64,000 bases of DNA from Schizosaccharomyces osmophilus (GCF_027921745.1 NC_079239.1:895501-959500); one strand, 5' to 3'; positions 1 through 12,000 are shown, counted from the first letter of the stretch. A program made the numbers and translations. The notes: a model not told the origin generated them from the sequence alone.

Positions 1-771
1 GTTTTTGGATCTTACATCGGCATGTCCGTCGTTAATGATCAAACTGTCACCTTCTTTTTGATGTACTTTTCATGTACCAACAAGTTTTCAGACGAGGCTT
101 TGCAATCTATACTTGTTCATTTTATCTTTTTTCAATGTTACGTTTTACTATATATCGAATACAATCGACTCTTCAAGTCTCTAAATTCTTTTTATTTCTT
201 TATTATATCCACTGTGCATTATGAATACTATACTTGAAGTGCGGAGCAATGCATGATACATTCAAAAATTGACAGCCACTCTCCTTGCCCATGTCGTAGG
301 TCAATTTCCACTTTCAATGAAACGTTATCTCCACAAATAGAGCTTTCAACCGTTCGTTAATAGTAACTGAACATTAGTGCACAAAAGTAGCTTTTTCACA
401 TATAAGCAGAGTTAGCTTAGATTATCGAAATCCGTTGCTACCAATGAAATCGTAGGTAAATTGAGAATCCTTCTGGTTTCTAGACGCGTTAACATGATTT
501 CCATATCGAAACTATTTCAATCATTTCTGTAAGTAATTAAATTAACTAAACCTGTTAATGATATTTATAATCGTAACTACTTTGAACATTATACTTTGTA
601 GATAATGCTACTTTGGATGCTCAGTGTTACCTGTAGTTTCCTTCAGTCGCCTTGACATTCCTCACCTCAACCTACAATCCTTCCTATATTTCCAATAAAT
701 CAGCATAAACAACGAAATTGGCTGTTAAACGACGTAAATATTATTTTTATTTTTATCATTAACGTCGTATA
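1..771. other. Intergenic, upstream of pan1
   Basis: No convincing gene is visible; a 71-codon open frame near the left edge has no recognisable features. The stretch probably holds the end of the preceding transcript and the pan1 promoter. An ACGCGT (MluI/MCB-type) hexamer lies at 484-489, which may be chance. Confidence 0.5.
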
Positions 772-3700
772 ATGTCATATCCGAACCCGATGAACGGCGC
801 ACCGTACGGATATGGCACGAACGGTGGCATGCAGCCCAATATGACTGGCTACGGCATACCAATAAACCAAGGAAATACTGGATTTCAGCAAGGTGGCTAT
901 CCTTACCAACAGGGTTATTTAACTGGCGGGTATCCCGGAACCAGATCAGCGTTGCCATTTCAACAAACTGGATCCATGAATGCCATGAACACTGGCTATG
1001 GATATCCATCACAGCCTATGACTTATGCAAATCCACCTGCACCGCCAACTTTTCCATCTCAAATGACCGGCTACAATGGAATGATGAATACAGGAATGCC
1101 ACCTATGGGTTACGTACAACCTCAAAGAACCGGCAGTGCTCCAGCACCACCGATGGGTGGCTTCGTGCAACCTCAAAAAACTGGCAGTCAACCGTTTAAT
1201 CCAATGAATAGCTTTATACAGCCCCAGCAAACCGGAAGTGCTTTACCTCAAGCAACTGGCTTCGTGCAGCCCCAAAGAACTGGGAGCGCTCCTCAAGGTT
1301 TTTTTCCTCAGCAAACAGGAGGTTTTATGCAGTATCCTGGAAACAATGGTCAACCTTTTAATAATCCAATGAGTGACTATATGCAACCTCAGAAAACTGG
1401 CGGTTTTGACTCTTTCATGCAACCACAAAAAACGGGTACAATGTTCTCGCAACCCACATTACAACCCCAAAGGACTGGTACTTTCGTGAACCAACCCGGT
1501 TTCGCTCAACCTCAAACTATTGGTATGGCCCCTCAAAGTACTGGATTTATTCAACCCCAACCAACTGGTCCTTTTGCTTCCTTTGTACAACCTCAGGTAA
1601 CGACCATGCCAACACCAGCTGCACTTTTAAAGCCTCAAAAAACCGGTCAAATCCACGTTAGTCATGCTATGGATACTAGACTTTCTTTTATCACGGCTTC
1701 AGACCAAGAAAAATTTGAAAAATTGTTCCGCTCTGCAGTTGGTAATGAAGAAGCTATGTCTGCTGACATTGCTAAAGCTATTCTCGTTCGTTCAAAGCTC
1801 TCTACACCCACTCTTTCTAAAATTTGGTCTTTGTCTGACACCACTCGATCGGGGCATTTATTATTCCCACAATTCGTTTTGGCTATGTATTTATGTAATT
1901 TGGGTCTTACCGGAAAGCCCATTCCGGATAAGGTACCAGACAATATTCTTGGTGAGGTAAATTCAATGGTTGATGTCATTTCTTTTTCTTTAGATGATAG
2001 CTCTTCTCAGTATGCTCAGCCAGTTTCTCAAGGTAATGCTCAACAGATGGCTGCTCAAATGTTCAACGGTTTTCAGCAAGCCGCAGGAATTCCATCCCAA
2101 ATTACAGGAATGTTTCCTCAACAAACTGGAATGCAACCTCAAATGACTGGCTTCCAACAACCAATGATGCCTCAAAGAACTGGTGGAATGCCTCCCCAGA
2201 TGACCGGTGGTATGCCGCCGATGATGCCTCAGAGAACTGGTGGTATGCCTTCCCAGATGACCGGTGGTATGCCACCGATGATGCCTCAGAGAACTGGTGG
2301 AATGCCTCCCCAGATGACCGGTGGTATGCCACCAATGATGCCTCAAAGAACTGGTGGAATGCCTCCCCAGATGACCGGTGGTATGCCGCCGATGATGCCT
2401 CAGAGAACTGGTGGAATGCCTCCCCAGATGACCGGTGGTATGCCGCCGATGATGCCTCAGAGAACTGGTGGAATGCCTCCCCAGATGACCGGTGGTATGC
2501 CACCGATGATGCCTCAGAGAACTGGTGGAATGCCTCCCCAGATGACCGGTGGTATGCCACCGATGATGCCTCAGAGAACTGGTGGAATGCCTCCCCAGAT
2601 GACCGGTGGTATGCCGCCGATGATGCCTCAACGTACTGGGGGTATGCCTCCACAAGCGACAGGTGGCATGCCACCAATGATGCCTCAAAGAACTGGTGGA
2701 ATGCCTCCTCAGATGACCGGCGGTATGCCACCAATGATGCCTCAAAGAACTGGTGGAATGCCTCCACAAGCGACAGGTAGTATGCCACCAATGATGCCTC
2801 AAAGAACTGGTGGAATGCCTCCTCAGATGACCGGCGGTATGCCACCAATGATGCCTCAAAGAACTGGTGGAATGCCTCCACAAGCGGCAGGCGGCATGCC
2901 GCCGATGATGCCTCAGAGAACAGGAGGAATGCAACCGATGATGCCTCAAAGGACAGGTAGCATGCCGCCAATGATGCATCAGCAAACTGGAAGTCTTATG
3001 GCTCAACCTACTGGGGTTCCAGGGCAATGGGGATTTATTAATACTCCTTTAAGTAATCTTCCTGGTATTGAAGCTTTGGGAGAACAAATGATGCCGAATG
3101 CATCTGACGGTAGCTTAACTCGCAACTTTACAGGGAAAAAAGACATACCTTGGGCTATTAGCAAAGAAGAGAAGCGTATTTATGATCAAATCTTCGATGC
3201 TTGGGATAAAGAAAAGAAAGGTACTCTTGGTGGAAATGCCGTATTGGAAATCTTTGGACAAAGCAAGTTATCTCGTTCTGAACTTGAACATCTGTGGAGT
3301 CTCTGCGATCATGGCGACAAAGGTTGTTTAGACCGTGATGAATTTTCGGTTGCTCTTCACCTTATATATAGAAAATTAAATGGTAACGCGATCCCCTCTC
3401 AGCTACCTCCTGAATTAATTCCGCCTTCTACCAGAAATATTGAAGCTTCTTTGAACCAAGTGAAGAATCTAATAAAAAATGATACTTCAACACGCCGGCC
3501 ATTCAGCAATGAAAACGTAAGCAGGTTGAAGAAAAATTCATTTTATGATAACGATAGTACCTTAAGTGACAAGGATGCTACGCTTTATAAATTTAACGAT
3601 TCCAGTGTACCGGCTTATGTGTCTAATTCGAGAAGAAGAGCTTACTCTAAAGATAAGCCCGATGCTTTACCTCCCTCAACCGGTTCGCTTGATGAAGTAA

Positions 3701-5889
3701 ATGACAAAACAGAGCATTTGAAGAAAAATATTCACGAAAAAGAAATTTTTTTGAATGCTTTAGAGGAGAAAAAAGCAACCCACTCAGATGTTTCTGACAA
3801 CGCCTTCCTAATCAATCGCATCAAATCTATTCATAACGAAATTAATCAAGCGCTTGTTAAGCAAAAGTCTCCAGAAGCGGATAGTCTGAATTCACGCCTC
3901 AACGCATTAAGTTCGAAGGTTACTCAACTTGTTTCTGAGGTAGATGCTGCTGACAACAAATTAGATGATTTTTCCTCAAGTATTCAAAAATCTAGCGGGG
4001 AAGTTGATTTTAATGACGTTGCTGCAAAAGTAAGTAATATTGAACAGCAAAGAAATGCGTCAAAGGATTTACTTAAGCAACTAAAAACCTCTATTGATTC
4101 CATTGAGTTGGAAGCACGTAAGCAGTTGGTTCCATTCAGCAAAATGGACAATGAATGGTTGGAGAATAATATGTTGGATGAGTCTGTTAAGAAGACTATG
4201 AAAGATCTTCCGCCGGCTGTTCAACCGCAAGAGCGTACCGTTGTCGAACCAAAATCTGATGTCGTCCAACCTGAAGCTGCAGCACCTTCCACTCTTGAAT
4301 CCAAACCCGTAGCCGAGAGGGGAGGCTCTACCAGTGTACCTGATGTTGAAGACAGAGCTGCAAGAATAAAATCTGAAGCTCAGCGACGTATGAATGAGCG
4401 TTTAGCTGCTATGGGTATAAAGCCCCGACAACAAAGAAGTGTTAGTGGTAATTCGTCAGCAAGCCCTTCGATGATTACCGTTACAAACGAAGCTCCTCAA
4501 CTCAAGGAACAGTTTTCGAATCTCTCGATAAATAGTAAAGATGAACCATCTGTCTCATCTTTCAATACTGCTCCATCGAACCAAGAAAAGTCACAAAATG
4601 TGAATGGAAATAAGGCTGGTGAGAATTTTGTAGAGCGTAAACAGATCCAGGAATCGGTTACCAAACCTGAACACGTAAGAAGGGATTCTGTTTCTCCTGT
4701 GTCGTCGGGATCTAGCACTTCATCCGTGAAAGAGGCTACAGCATCATCACCTCAGAGGGTACCATCAAGAGATGCTAAACCCTCATCGACACCATCCGGT
4801 GCCCATAGTGCTCTATCCTTTGAGCCTGTCACTCAGTTGCCTTCGACTCATTCGACTCCTGCGCCTGAGGCAATCAGCACGTCGAATGTCGAGCAGCCTA
4901 CCTCGACACCACAGCCTCCTCCTTTATCTATGGCACCTCCAATGCCTGTTAATGCACCAAGTGTCCCTCGACCTTCTTCAACTCCACAACAAGTACCACC
5001 TGTTCCTAAGGAGTCTGTGTCTCCGACACCTCCTTTGCCTTCTGGTACGTCAAATACTTCCCAGCCTTCCACGGCGCCGCAGCAGCTTTCTTTTGTACCT
5101 CCAGCACCTCCAGCACCTCCAACACCTTCAACACCTCCAGTAACCAATCCTACTTCAGCACCTCCCCCTGTACCTGCTGTTCCTGCCCCGTCTTTACCAC
5201 CACAAGATCAGAAGCAAGTGAATACTTCTGCTATGGAGTCTGCCTTTCAACCACAAGTAAAACAACCTGATGCAAGCTCTCAAGCTCCTTCTTCTAAAGC
5301 TGCTCCAGCAATTCCTGCAGTTCCTCCTCCTTCAGCTCCCCCTGCGCCTCCCGCCTCGTCTGGTTTTAATCCTTTTTCGAAGTTTCCGCCTGCTCCACCT
5401 GCCCCGAAAATGAGCGGTAATGATTCGGATAACTGGAGCCAACATGAAGATGAAGAGGATAGTGAAGACGATGCGCAATCGAGCAAGGATGCGGCAGCTT
5501 TAGCTGCAAAATTATTTGGCGGCATGGCGCCCGTTCGACCACTTTCTACCTCTCCTGTAAAGCCGAGATCTACAAGTACAACACCCTCGTTGGCACCTCC
5601 AGCGCCTCCTTCAGCACCTCCTGCTGCACCACCGGCACCTCCAGCGCCTCCAGCACCTCCTTCAGCACCTCCTTCAGCACCTCCTGCTGCACCACCGGCT
5701 CCCCCTACTTCAGTACCAGCACCCATCGCAACTGTTCCAGGCGATAGAGGTCCTTTGCTGAATCAAATTCAAGCAGGTACTAGGTTGCGGAAATCGGTAA
5801 CTAATGACAAAAGTAGGCCCCTTGGCGGGCGTGTGATAGACGGATCCAGCAATGGAGATAAATCGGCTTGGTACGGCAATTTGTCTTAA
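772..5889 (+). CDS. pan1: Pan1, actin cortical patch / endocytosis scaffold
   Basis: This 1705-residue protein matches Pan1, the EH-domain scaffold that with End3/Sla1-type partners couples clathrin-mediated endocytosis to Arp2/3-driven actin assembly at cortical patches. Residues 1-300 contain many short PQ(K/R/Q)TG motifs, likely Ark1/Prk1-kinase-type sites. A first EH domain lies at about 300-395 and a second at about 790-885. Between them is a 19-residue tandem repeat (see the repeat entry). A coiled coil spans about 980-1125. The C-terminal third is rich in PPAPPAPP-type tracts. Near residue 1660 a WH2-like actin-binding segment, LLNQIQAGTRLRK, is visible, as expected for Pan1. The first ATG of the open frame is used. 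It is convergent with the eIF3b gene. The order fits S. pombe SPAC25G10.09c. Confidence 0.95.
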   Translation: MSYPNPMNGAPYGYGTNGGMQPNMTGYGIPINQGNTGFQQGGYPYQQGYLTGGYPGTRSALPFQQTGSMNAMNTGYGYPSQPMTYANPPAPPTFPSQMTGYNGMMNTGMPPMGYVQPQRTGSAPAPPMGGFVQPQKTGSQPFNPMNSFIQPQQTGSALPQATGFVQPQRTGSAPQGFFPQQTGGFMQYPGNNGQPFNNPMSDYMQPQKTGGFDSFMQPQKTGTMFSQPTLQPQRTGTFVNQPGFAQPQTIGMAPQSTGFIQPQPTGPFASFVQPQVTTMPTPAALLKPQKTGQIHVSHAMDTRLSFITASDQEKFEKLFRSAVGNEEAMSADIAKAILVRSKLSTPTLSKIWSLSDTTRSGHLLFPQFVLAMYLCNLGLTGKPIPDKVPDNILGEVNSMVDVISFSLDDSSSQYAQPVSQGNAQQMAAQMFNGFQQAAGIPSQITGMFPQQTGMQPQMTGFQQPMMPQRTGGMPPQMTGGMPPMMPQRTGGMPSQMTGGMPPMMPQRTGGMPPQMTGGMPPMMPQRTGGMPPQMTGGMPPMMPQRTGGMPPQMTGGMPPMMPQRTGGMPPQMTGGMPPMMPQRTGGMPPQMTGGMPPMMPQRTGGMPPQMTGGMPPMMPQRTGGMPPQATGGMPPMMPQRTGGMPPQMTGGMPPMMPQRTGGMPPQATGSMPPMMPQRTGGMPPQMTGGMPPMMPQRTGGMPPQAAGGMPPMMPQRTGGMQPMMPQRTGSMPPMMHQQTGSLMAQPTGVPGQWGFINTPLSNLPGIEALGEQMMPNASDGSLTRNFTGKKDIPWAISKEEKRIYDQIFDAWDKEKKGTLGGNAVLEIFGQSKLSRSELEHLWSLCDHGDKGCLDRDEFSVALHLIYRKLNGNAIPSQLPPELIPPSTRNIEASLNQVKNLIKNDTSTRRPFSNENVSRLKKNSFYDNDSTLSDKDATLYKFNDSSVPAYVSNSRRRAYSKDKPDALPPSTGSLDEVNDKTEHLKKNIHEKEIFLNALEEKKATHSDVSDNAFLINRIKSIHNEINQALVKQKSPEADSLNSRLNALSSKVTQLVSEVDAADNKLDDFSSSIQKSSGEVDFNDVAAKVSNIEQQRNASKDLLKQLKTSIDSIELEARKQLVPFSKMDNEWLENNMLDESVKKTMKDLPPAVQPQERTVVEPKSDVVQPEAAAPSTLESKPVAERGGSTSVPDVEDRAARIKSEAQRRMNERLAAMGIKPRQQRSVSGNSSASPSMITVTNEAPQLKEQFSNLSINSKDEPSVSSFNTAPSNQEKSQNVNGNKAGENFVERKQIQESVTKPEHVRRDSVSPVSSGSSTSSVKEATASSPQRVPSRDAKPSSTPSGAHSALSFEPVTQLPSTHSTPAPEAISTSNVEQPTSTPQPPPLSMAPPMPVNAPSVPRPSSTPQQVPPVPKESVSPTPPLPSGTSNTSQPSTAPQQLSFVPPAPPAPPTPSTPPVTNPTSAPPPVPAVPAPSLPPQDQKQVNTSAMESAFQPQVKQPDASSQAPSSKAAPAIPAVPPPSAPPAPPASSGFNPFSKFPPAPPAPKMSGNDSDNWSQHEDEEDSEDDAQSSKDAAALAAKLFGGMAPVRPLSTSPVKPRSTSTTPSLAPPAPPSAPPAAPPAPPAPPAPPSAPPSAPPAAPPAPPTSVPAPIATVPGDRGPLLNQIQAGTRLRKSVTNDKSRPLGGRVIDGSSNGDKSAWYGNLS
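2164..2904 (+). repeat. 57-bp coding minisatellite in pan1 (13 units)
   Basis: Thirteen consecutive 57-bp units, each encoding MMPQRTGGMPPQMTGGMPP or a close variant, are followed by two or three shorter degenerate units to about 2990. Units 3-8 are almost identical at the DNA level, differing mainly by CCA/CCG and CTC/CTT synonymous changes. Units 9, 11 and 13 carry PQA in place of PQM, so there is a higher-order alternation in the second half. Each unit carries two TG-type motifs of the kind found through the rest of the Pan1 N-terminus. The array must vary in steps of 19 residues to stay in frame. Confidence 0.97.
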
Positions 5890-6301
5890 TGCTTGTCTCT
5901 TGTTTGACGATCATACTTTGAAGACTTTTTAGACGATCTTTACGAATTTTTTTCTGTTTACACTTTTGTTTTATGTTTTGTTTTCGTCATCAATTAAGTA
6001 GATAAATCAAGCTTATTTGACTATCACTATTAAAACTGATTATTTAAAATTCCAAATATTTAAGTAAAAATAACGCTACATATAGATGTAAATAAATTTC
6101 AGTTTTACAGCAAGAAATGCAATCTCATTTTTTCAAACTATCACACTAAATATATCACCCAAACTTAGAGCACCGATCGAACAAGTAAATCCCTAATAGT
6201 TACACAACTAAAATGGTAGCAGGATCATGAAAGACATGAAGAAACATTCGAGAAGGCAAGAAACCCAAATACAATAAACAAGACCAAAAAGAAAGATAAA
6301 T
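5890..6301. other. Convergent intergenic, pan1 / eIF3b
   Basis: AT-rich 3' flanks of two convergent genes. I see no RNA gene or other structure. Confidence 0.6.
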
Positions 6302-8479
6302 TTAATCTTCAATTGTTTCAATTTGTTCAGAAATAACCTCTTCAACAGTTTCTTGGACAACTTCTTCTTCGTCAGCAGGAAGAACAGAGTGAAGAGGTTG
6401 ACCAACAACGGCACGCTCTTCAGAAACATGAGCAGTAACTTCTTCTCTATATTTTTGCCATTCACTGATAAGAGTTCTTCTGCGAGCGGCCAATTCACGA
6501 TTGGCAGAGCTTGTTTCGGCAATATCCTCTTCGTCAAAGAGACGATTGTAATCTTTAAGTTTTCTTCTAATGTTCTTCATGTCTTCCTTAGACAATAGAG
6601 TAGGAGGACGAGGTCGCCATATAAATTGCTTAAAGTCTGGAATCATTTCTTCGCGAAGAAGGGTACCTCTAAAGTCCGAAATTCTGTAGCCATTCTCAAG
6701 CTTGTGGCGCCAGACGGTACTGCTTGTGGTCACATAGCGTCCGCTTGGATCCCATTCAAGTTCAGTCATACCAAAGTGTTCGGTTGAACCTATCTGTTGA
6801 ACATTGGCCAAAGCATCAGGTTCCTTTTTATCAGTATCAAAGTCCACATCATAGAATTCCAAATCATACTGTGTAGCGGAACCGAGAGTGGCACCTATCA
6901 AAAATCTGCCATTAGGAGCGAAGAAGATGGAGTTGAGAGATTTCTTATCAAAAGAAGCGATGTGACGGAATGTACTAGTTGTGTTCTTTTTATGGTCAAA
7001 TCCATAGAAAGAAAGAGTGGTTTTGACATTGGTAGAACTCAAGATTTGATCATTAGCAGAAATAATAGCAAATCTGTCACTCTTGGGCTCCCAAGCGAAA
7101 TTGAGTATAACATCCTTAAGCTCAACAACTTCCACGGGTATGTTCTTTTCACGAATACGGAAGATCTCCAAGTTGGAGAAAGTAGATTTTTTAGTCTTGG
7201 TATGACGGTCGACTTTCACGCTGAGGAAGTCACCATTGGACTGCCAGTACAACTTGCAATCAGAGACATTAAAAAGATTTTTAGTACGAATAGTCTGCTT
7301 GGATGGGACACTCATGAGAGCAACACGAGCAGGTTGATTTATGACTTCAGGAGTCCAATAGGCTAAGAGTTGCTCCTTGTTGTCTCCGCCAAGAGCATTG
7401 GAAACGGGGCACCACTCAAAGTTCTGAACACCTTCAATTTTAAGAGCCTTTTTATCGACCAAAGAAAGAGAAGGAGTTTCGTAAATCGAAATCGATTGGC
7501 CAACATTGACACGTGCGAGGAAACGGTCATCAGCAGACCACTTAAAAAGAGGCCAGACCACCTTTTTTGAATCCTTGTTGTCGAGTTGGGGGGGAATCTT
7601 GAAAGAACGAAGGATGCGACCGGAGGCGATATCCCAAACGAAACAATGCTTTCCTTCGTCTTCTTCAGTAAAGGGCATGTTTTCACGAGCAGGGTGTCCA
7701 ATAGGGGGAAGACGGACGGGTTCATAAGACCAAGAAACGAGGTAATTTTCGTTAGGGCTAAAGTCAATAAATTTCACATATGGATGCAAAAAACGAGCGC
7801 ACATGTTCCATGACTCGCCACCCCAAAGTTGGATACCACGAAGATGCAAAGAAACTAAATAAGTACCTAAAGGTGACCATTGGACATAAGTTTCAGTCCA
7901 ATTTTCACGGTTGACAATTTGCTCAGGAATATCACTCTTGCGATTCCAGTTGACAGAAACCTGATTTCCATAGTAGCTAATAAACTGGTCACGGCCATAA
8001 TAGTCAGCGAGCCAGCTACGCAAGTGTTCACGCTCTTTAAATTCACGTTCTTCAAAAGTGAATTCTTCTGGGGTGTTCAAAGCCTTCTCAAGCTGGCTTA
8101 GCTTGCGGACAACGAAAACGTGATTCTTTACAACTTGTTTTCCATCAAGTTCTTGTACACAGAGGTCGGCAAATTCAACGGTTTCAAAGTCTGCAAACAC
8201 GATACCATTCGACATCTTCTTGCCGTCTTTGTCTTCCACAGGCATGTACAAACCATTTTCTTTGACTTTGCCAATTTTGGCAAACAATCTACTCGTTAAA
8301 AAGCGATAAAAATCCTGAACTTTGGATTCTTCTACGACAGGAACACCTTGAATCACGACCACCGTGTCGTAACCCACAGGTTTCGCAACATTTAGTTTGG
8401 CTTCCAAGTCGGAGACGTTAATTTCATCGTCTCGAACGACGATTTGACTCTTAATCTCCTCAACAAGGCTATCCGACAT
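6302..8479 (-). CDS. tif302: Translation initiation factor eIF3 subunit b (Prt1)
   Basis: This 725-residue protein is eIF3b, the scaffold of the eIF3 complex that binds the 40S subunit and helps recruit the initiator tRNA ternary complex and mRNA. An RRM occupies about residues 38-125 (VVVIQGVPVVEE start, GIVFADFE RNP1-like segment). A WD40-type beta-propeller follows from about 150 to 600, with motifs such as VQWSPLGTYL, FKWSADDRF and LEWDPSGRY. It ends with a helical segment binding eIF3g/i (about 615-665) and an acidic tail. The length equals the S. pombe protein as I remember it. It is divergent from cut7 across about 570 bp. The symbol is by S. pombe usage. Confidence 0.95.
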   Translation of the reverse strand: MSDSLVEEIKSQIVVRDDEINVSDLEAKLNVAKPVGYDTVVVIQGVPVVEESKVQDFYRFLTSRLFAKIGKVKENGLYMPVEDKDGKKMSNGIVFADFETVEFADLCVQELDGKQVVKNHVFVVRKLSQLEKALNTPEEFTFEEREFKEREHLRSWLADYYGRDQFISYYGNQVSVNWNRKSDIPEQIVNRENWTETYVQWSPLGTYLVSLHLRGIQLWGGESWNMCARFLHPYVKFIDFSPNENYLVSWSYEPVRLPPIGHPARENMPFTEEDEGKHCFVWDIASGRILRSFKIPPQLDNKDSKKVVWPLFKWSADDRFLARVNVGQSISIYETPSLSLVDKKALKIEGVQNFEWCPVSNALGGDNKEQLLAYWTPEVINQPARVALMSVPSKQTIRTKNLFNVSDCKLYWQSNGDFLSVKVDRHTKTKKSTFSNLEIFRIREKNIPVEVVELKDVILNFAWEPKSDRFAIISANDQILSSTNVKTTLSFYGFDHKKNTTSTFRHIASFDKKSLNSIFFAPNGRFLIGATLGSATQYDLEFYDVDFDTDKKEPDALANVQQIGSTEHFGMTELEWDPSGRYVTTSSTVWRHKLENGYRISDFRGTLLREEMIPDFKQFIWRPRPPTLLSKEDMKNIRRKLKDYNRLFDEEDIAETSSANRELAARRRTLISEWQKYREEVTAHVSEERAVVGQPLHSVLPADEEEVVQETVEEVISEQIETIED

Positions 8480-9047
8480 TATGGTGTTGTGCCGTTGTTT
8501 CTAGTCAAGTTTCTTCTCCCCAGTCACTGGGAGTACCAAGACTGTGGATGGGTTTTCCAAAAAATTTCTTTCATTTCTCAATGAAAACAGGTGCTATTTA
8601 CATGAGTATAATAAAAAAAAACAATTCAATTCATTTTATGTATAAAATTAGATATGAGTATTTTCAAGTGAACTTGTATTCAACAAACTACCGTCTAGTA
8701 AGGAATTCCTTCTCTTTAGAGAAAGGATCCTTTTGACTTGGAATTCTATCATTCAGTTATAATTCTTTTTATTTTCTTACAACAAAAGGATTTCTTTGAA
8801 GCCAAAAGTGCATATTTTCGAAGTTGTCCAAGTTTCGGTACCTTGCTTGGTTCTTCCCAAAAGGCCCTGTGTTTACCTTTTCACATCTGGGTACCTCAAT
8901 TCACGATTTTGATAGAATATCAGGCATTTAACAATAGAAATATTCTTGATTTTGTTTAATTTAGTTTTCCCATTGTTTCCTGTCTTTCGTTTATATCCTC
9001 GTCTTTCTTTTACTGACTTCCATTTTTCTCATTTACCATAAAGCAAT
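8480..9047. other. Divergent promoter region, eIF3b / cut7
   Basis: About 570 bp of AT-rich DNA between two divergent starts. I recognise no specific element, and no open frame here looks coding. Confidence 0.55.
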
Positions 9048-12000
9048 ATGCCGCCAAGGCCTCCTGGAGGCGGGCCTACACAAAACTCAGGACCAAATGT
9101 TCATTCAAAGTTTGGAATGAATGCACCCAGAGTGCCCAATGCCACTATTCCTCGCAAGCGTCGTGCTGGTACTCAGAGTACTGTTGGTTATGCCTCTGCA
9201 TCCCCGAGCTCTTCTGCGGAGAGCACACTTCACGACGAAAATGAAACGAACATAAATGTTGCTGTCCGTGTTCGAGGCCGTAGTGATCGAGAAATTCGTG
9301 ACAATAGTGCTCTCGCCCTTAGTACATCAGGCGCAGTTGGTGCTGAATTAGCTATTCAATCTGATCCCTCTTCAATGCTTGTTGCTAAAACATATGCATT
9401 TGATAAAGTGTTTGGCCCTGAAGCGGATCAACTGATGCTTTTCGAGCACGCCGTGTCTCCCATCTTAACACAGGTACTTAATGGATATAATTGCACTATC
9501 TTTGCCTATGGTCAAACGGGAACAGGAAAAACTTACACTATGTCTGGTGATTTATCTGATTCCAATGGTATTTTATCTGAGGGTGCTGGCTTAATCCCCC
9601 GCACCCTTTACAACTTATTTTCTACCTTGGATAATACTGGCCAAGAGTATGCTGTGAAATGCTCATACTACGAACTTTACAATGAAGAAATTAGGGATCT
9701 TTTGGTAGCTGACGATCTACGCAAACGAGCTCGGGTTTTTGAGGATAGTTCCCGTCAAGGAAATGTTGTTGTCACGGGAATGGAGGAATTTTATATAAAA
9801 AATGCAGCGGAGGGTCTTCGGTTGCTTCGTGAAGGCTCCTACCGTCGCCATGTTGCCGCTACCAGGTGTAACGATCTCTCATCACGGAGTCATTCTATTT
9901 TCACCGTTACTATTCACACGAAGGTTGCCTCTTCCAGCTCTCATGAACCTGGATTTACCAATATGTCATTTTCCTCAAACAACAGTTCAGATGACTATAT
10001 GCGTGTCAGTAAGCTTCACCTGGTAGACCTTGCCGGAAGTGAAAATATTGGTAGATCCGGGGCTGAAAACAAGCGTGCTCGTGAAACGGGTATGATTAAT
10101 CAATCTTTACTTACCTTAGGGCGTGTTATTAATGCTCTTGTCGAAAAATCTCATCACATTCCCTATCGAGAGTCAAAGTTAACTAGGCTATTGCAGGATT
10201 CCCTTGGTGGAAAAACTAAAACGTCAATGATTGTTACCGTTTCCTCTACGAACAGTAACATAGAAGAGACACTTTCAACTTTAGAGTACGCCTCACGTGC
10301 GAAAAGCATTCGAAACAAGCCGCAAAATAATCAATTAATATTCCGTAAAGTCCTTATCAAGGATCTGGTCCTTGATATCGAGCGTTTAAAGGCAGACCTG
10401 ATAGCCACTCGTCAAAAGAATGGTGTTTATTTAGCAGAAAGTTCCTACAAAGAATTGATTGAGGGTGCGCAAAGTAAAAGCACTCTTTGTCAAGAACAAG
10501 CTCGAAAGTTAGAGGTGCTAGAGCTAAATATAAAAAATGCACGTGAACAATTACAGCTGGTTTCGAAATCAAATCAAGAACACAGAAAGGAAATAGATAG
10601 TTTGCAAGGTCAGCTCGCATCTTCAAATTCTCATTTGGAGACGACAAGGCTGGAGAACGAGAATTTGCGAGAACAGTTGACCTCAGAAATTGAAAAAAGG
10701 AAGGAATATGAAACCAGTGAGCAAAAGATAACAACCGTTGCAACCGATCTATCTCAGTATTATCGTGAATCAAAAGAGTACATTGTCCGCCTCTATGAAA
10801 AGCTTAGTCGGACGGAAAAGACAAGTGAAGAGAATGAGATTAATTTTTGGAATCTTAAGCAAGAATTGCTTGGAATGCTCACTAGCTTTCAAGGAAATAT
10901 TACGGATGGGACAAATGGCTACTTTAATTTATTAAACAATTTTAACGCTTCTATGGAGGACATTATAAACAATCATAGTGTCTTATTAAATACTTCTGTA
11001 CAAGAAGTGAACACACATTTTAGTAATTTGGAAAATCTGTTAAGGGAAGCACGGTCTTCTACGAATCCTTCGACAACGCTTGATTCTCTTGTTTCAGACT
11101 TGTTAGAGTCTCGGAAGAATTTACTACTTTTACTCGAAAACAGTCTTCAGGAAATTAGCATGTCTTCCCAAAAGCTAGGTAATGGAATATCGACTGAACT
11201 GATCGAACTACAGAAAGAGGTTAAAGATTCATACCGAAAGGTAGTCCAGGACCTTCGTACGCTCTTCAATTCGCAACAGAACTTTTGCAAATCTCAGAAA
11301 GAATCGATAACAACGGCGAAGGATGATATAACTTCGTTGCTTCAGTCCTGCACTACGTCTATAAGTGAGAACAATAGTAACGTTGATCAATTTTTAGATG
11401 AATATAAGGCTCAGGAGGAAACAAAACAAAAAGAATTAATGAATCGAATTAACTCGGTGGTTGGTCAGTTTTTGCAAGAGCAAAATCAGCTGCTCTATTC
11501 AAACGTGGGGGGATTCCACTCGAAGTTAAAGAAAACAGAGTCAGAACTTGTCGATTCAAACGAGCATTTCAAGCTGTATTTCGATAAGCTGAACGACGAC
11601 TCAGATGTGTTTAACAATACATTATTAGAAAATAAAGGAAAGTTACAAAGTACCATCTCACAAAGCTCAGGGTTATTGGATGCAAAAGGAAAAAGCATCC
11701 ATTCAAATTCGCGCTCTGTTTATGATGAATGCATGACATTGGCTGAGGCACAAAAGGAGAATGTTTATTCAGAAGTTCGAACGCTGGATCGTTTGCTACA
11801 AAGTCTCCAGGCTCATTCTGATGATCATCTCCAGGAGAGACACGAAAAGCTTTTACTTCGATTGAATGACTTAATGAAAAAGACGGCAGCAGTTAGAAGT
11901 TATGTTGCAGCACCCCAGGATAACTTGAATGAGCTTACTAGTCAAATTCAAGAGGGAACTACGTCTTTGGCACAACATACAAACGTTTTGCTCGGCAGTG

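Noticed and set aside
1990-3027. 345-codon minus-strand open frame rich in RHHRRHTTG
   Set aside because: It is the mirror of the pan1 minisatellite: the 57-bp repeat keeps another frame open. It is not an independent gene.
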